NCBI RefSeq assembly: GCF_001514125.1
Contig: NZ_KQ948552.1
Coordinates: 248,001 to 312,000 of the forward strand
From: Streptomyces longwoodensis
Lineage (GTDB): Bacteria; Actinomycetota; Actinomycetes; Streptomycetales; Streptomycetaceae
Length of the DNA: 64,000 bases
Reading direction: 5' to 3'
Of the stretch, positions 62,862-64,000 are shown one piece after another. Below the pieces are notes generated by a model that saw nothing but the letters and a program-made list of their open reading frames with translations, did not search any database and was not told the DNA's origin. Made by a program: the position numbers and the translations under genes. Within the stretch, counting starts at the first letter, position 1; every line of letters begins with the position of its first letter.

Positions 62862-64000
62862 TCACCGGGGGCCGCGCAGCCAGTCGTCGACGGCCTGGGC
62901 CGTCTTGGCCGCGTGGTCGGCCTCCAGCATCGAGAAGTGGTCGCCCGGGGCGTCGGCGACGGCGTGCGGCAGGGTCCAGGTCACGCGCCAGCCGTCGTCG
63001 GCCGGGTCCGGGGCGCCCTGGGCCGGGAGGGGTTCGGTGGCGCGCACGAGCAGCGTCGGGGTGCCGAGCGCGGGGACGGCGTAGTCGAACCCGGCGTAGC
63101 GGGCCCGTGCGGTGATCCACGCCTCTGCGGTGCCGTCCCCGGCCCGTGCCACCAGGTCGGCCCGTTCGACGAGGGCGCGCTGTACGGCGTCGCCCCACCG
63201 TTCGCCGCCGAGGCCGTGCTCGCCGCCCCACGCCGGGGTGTCGAGCAGGACGAGGGCCCGGGCCGGGGTGCCGCGCGCCTCCAGCCGGGCGGCGACGACC
63301 GCGGCGATGTTGCCGCCGCCGGAGTGCCCGAGCAGGGCGAACGTCCGGCCGGTCGCCGTCCGCACGGCCGCGTCGGCCAGCGCCTGCGCGAGGGCGTCGA
63401 CCGAGGCCGGCAGGGGTTCGCCCGCCTCGAAGCCCGGCAGCCCGATCGCGGCGACGGCGCGGCTGCCGCGGAAGCCGGAGGCCAGCCGGGCGTAGGTGTA
63501 GAAGTTCTGCTGCCACACGAACGAGGGGAAGCACAGCAGCACCGGTTCGTCCGGCCCGTCGCACAGCCAGGCGGTGCGCGGCGCCCGGTCGAGTCCGGCC
63601 GCGTCCGTGAACGACGGCCGGAACGCGGCGAGTCCGGCGGTCAGCTCGTGGACCTCGCGCGCCCGGCCCTCGCGGCAGGCCCGCAGGAAGAGCCCGCCGA
63701 GTCCTTCCGCCCGGACGCCGGGCACGGCGGACGCGGCGGGCTCGGCCCCCGGGACGCCGTCGGCGAGGTGCTGGGCGAGGTGCGCCGCGAGGCGTTCGCA
63801 GCTGGGGTGGTCGAGGACGGCGGTGGCGGGCAGGTCGAGCCCGGTGGCAGCCTGGAGCCGCGTCAGCAGGTCGGCCGCCGGCATCGAGTCCAGCCCCAGT
63901 TCGCCGAAGTCGCGGGTGACGGGGACCTCCTCGGGGGAGGTGTGGCCGAGCACCGAGGCGACGTGGCGGCGGACCAGCCCGGTCAGCAGGGCGGTCCTGG
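62862..64000 (-). CDS. modular type I polyketide synthase, C-terminal ACP-thioesterase, partial
   Basis: The stop at 62862 ends a protein whose start lies beyond the window. The visible part begins with an acyl carrier protein whose phosphopantetheine site is ELGLDSMPAADLL, followed by LDHPSCERLAAHLAQ. After a linker comes a PKS-type thioesterase with the nucleophile elbow LLGHSGGGNIAAVVAARLE and the catalytic His in APGDHFSMLEAD. This is the final module that releases the finished chain by hydrolysis or cyclisation. It is the right-hand edge of the cluster as seen here. Confidence 0.95.
   Translation of the reverse strand, partial: RTALLTGLVRRHVASVLGHTSPEEVPVTRDFGELGLDSMPAADLLTRLQAATGLDLPATAVLDHPSCERLAAHLAQHLADGVPGAEPAASAVPGVRAEGLGGLFLRACREGRAREVHELTAGLAAFRPSFTDAAGLDRAPRTAWLCDGPDEPVLLCFPSFVWQQNFYTYARLASGFRGSRAVAAIGLPGFEAGEPLPASVDALAQALADAAVRTATGRTFALLGHSGGGNIAAVVAARLEARGTPARALVLLDTPAWGGEHGLGGERWGDAVQRALVERADLVARAGDGTAEAWITARARYAGFDYAVPALGTPTLLVRATEPLPAQGAPDPADDGWRVTWTLPHAVADAPGDHFSMLEADHAAKTAQAVDDWLRGPR

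Overview
This window looks like Streptomyces chromosomal DNA. G+C is very high, third codon positions are almost always G or C, GTG starts are common, and the gene families are typical of the genus: a PAS/GAF/PP2C/ATPase phosphatase, ECF sigma with ZAS anti-sigma, an EACC1-caspase pair, an Rpf-type muralytic enzyme, actinobacterial glycogen genes and a type I polyketide synthase (PKS). I saw no tRNA, rRNA or CRISPR array.

Layout. (1) 1-35.7 kb is mostly core or housekeeping-like. It holds an MprF/LysX-type membrane protein (partial), a universal stress protein, a CapA-like protein, ECF sigma/anti-sigma, EACC1 plus a frameshifted caspase protein, an Fpg/Nei glycosylase, a SpoIIE-type phosphatase, a lipoprotein, a lipase-maturation-factor protein, an aldo/keto reductase and an amidase. 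A divergent MFS/XRE-cupin pair follows, with a palindrome at its promoter. Next come an orphan 57-aa peptide, a degenerate HD protein, a zinc-ribbon SDR, a WS/DGAT acyltransferase, GlgC and GlgA, a FhuF-like Fe-S protein, a DMT transporter, an Rpf-LysM-M23 enzyme, 6-phosphogluconate dehydrogenase, Hsp20, a small GNAT, PanD, a UvrA-like ATPase and a degenerate histidine phosphatase.

(2) About 35.7-53.8 kb is an accessory island. A 2,270-residue secreted RHS/YD-repeat protein has a roughly 280-residue variable C-terminal tail. A convergent small gene sits beside that tail, and a 1,171-residue secreted FG-GAP protein is transcribed divergently from the RHS gene. Beyond it the DNA is scarred: an IS5-type transposase tail, two gene fragments that meet at one junction, a frameshifted zinc-ribbon recombinase, 1-2 kb with little coding, a 2H phosphoesterase, three 19-bp direct repeats, a hypothetical gene and another fragment.

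(3) 53.8-55.4 kb is a cobalt module: a cobalamin riboswitch ahead of cbtB-cbtA, with a small [2Fe-2S] ferredoxin-like gene next to it.

(4) 55.5-64 kb is the edge of a modular polyketide cluster. It has two type II thioesterases, a crotonyl-CoA carboxylase/reductase for unusual extender units, a GbsR/MarR regulator translationally coupled to a DHA2 exporter that carries a TTA codon, a FAD epoxidase/monooxygenase resembling polyether epoxidases, and the terminal ACP-thioesterase end of a PKS. TAGGGGT motifs recur in the cluster promoters. The product cannot be named from this window, but a polyketide with epoxidation and an ethylmalonyl-type extender is a reasonable inference.
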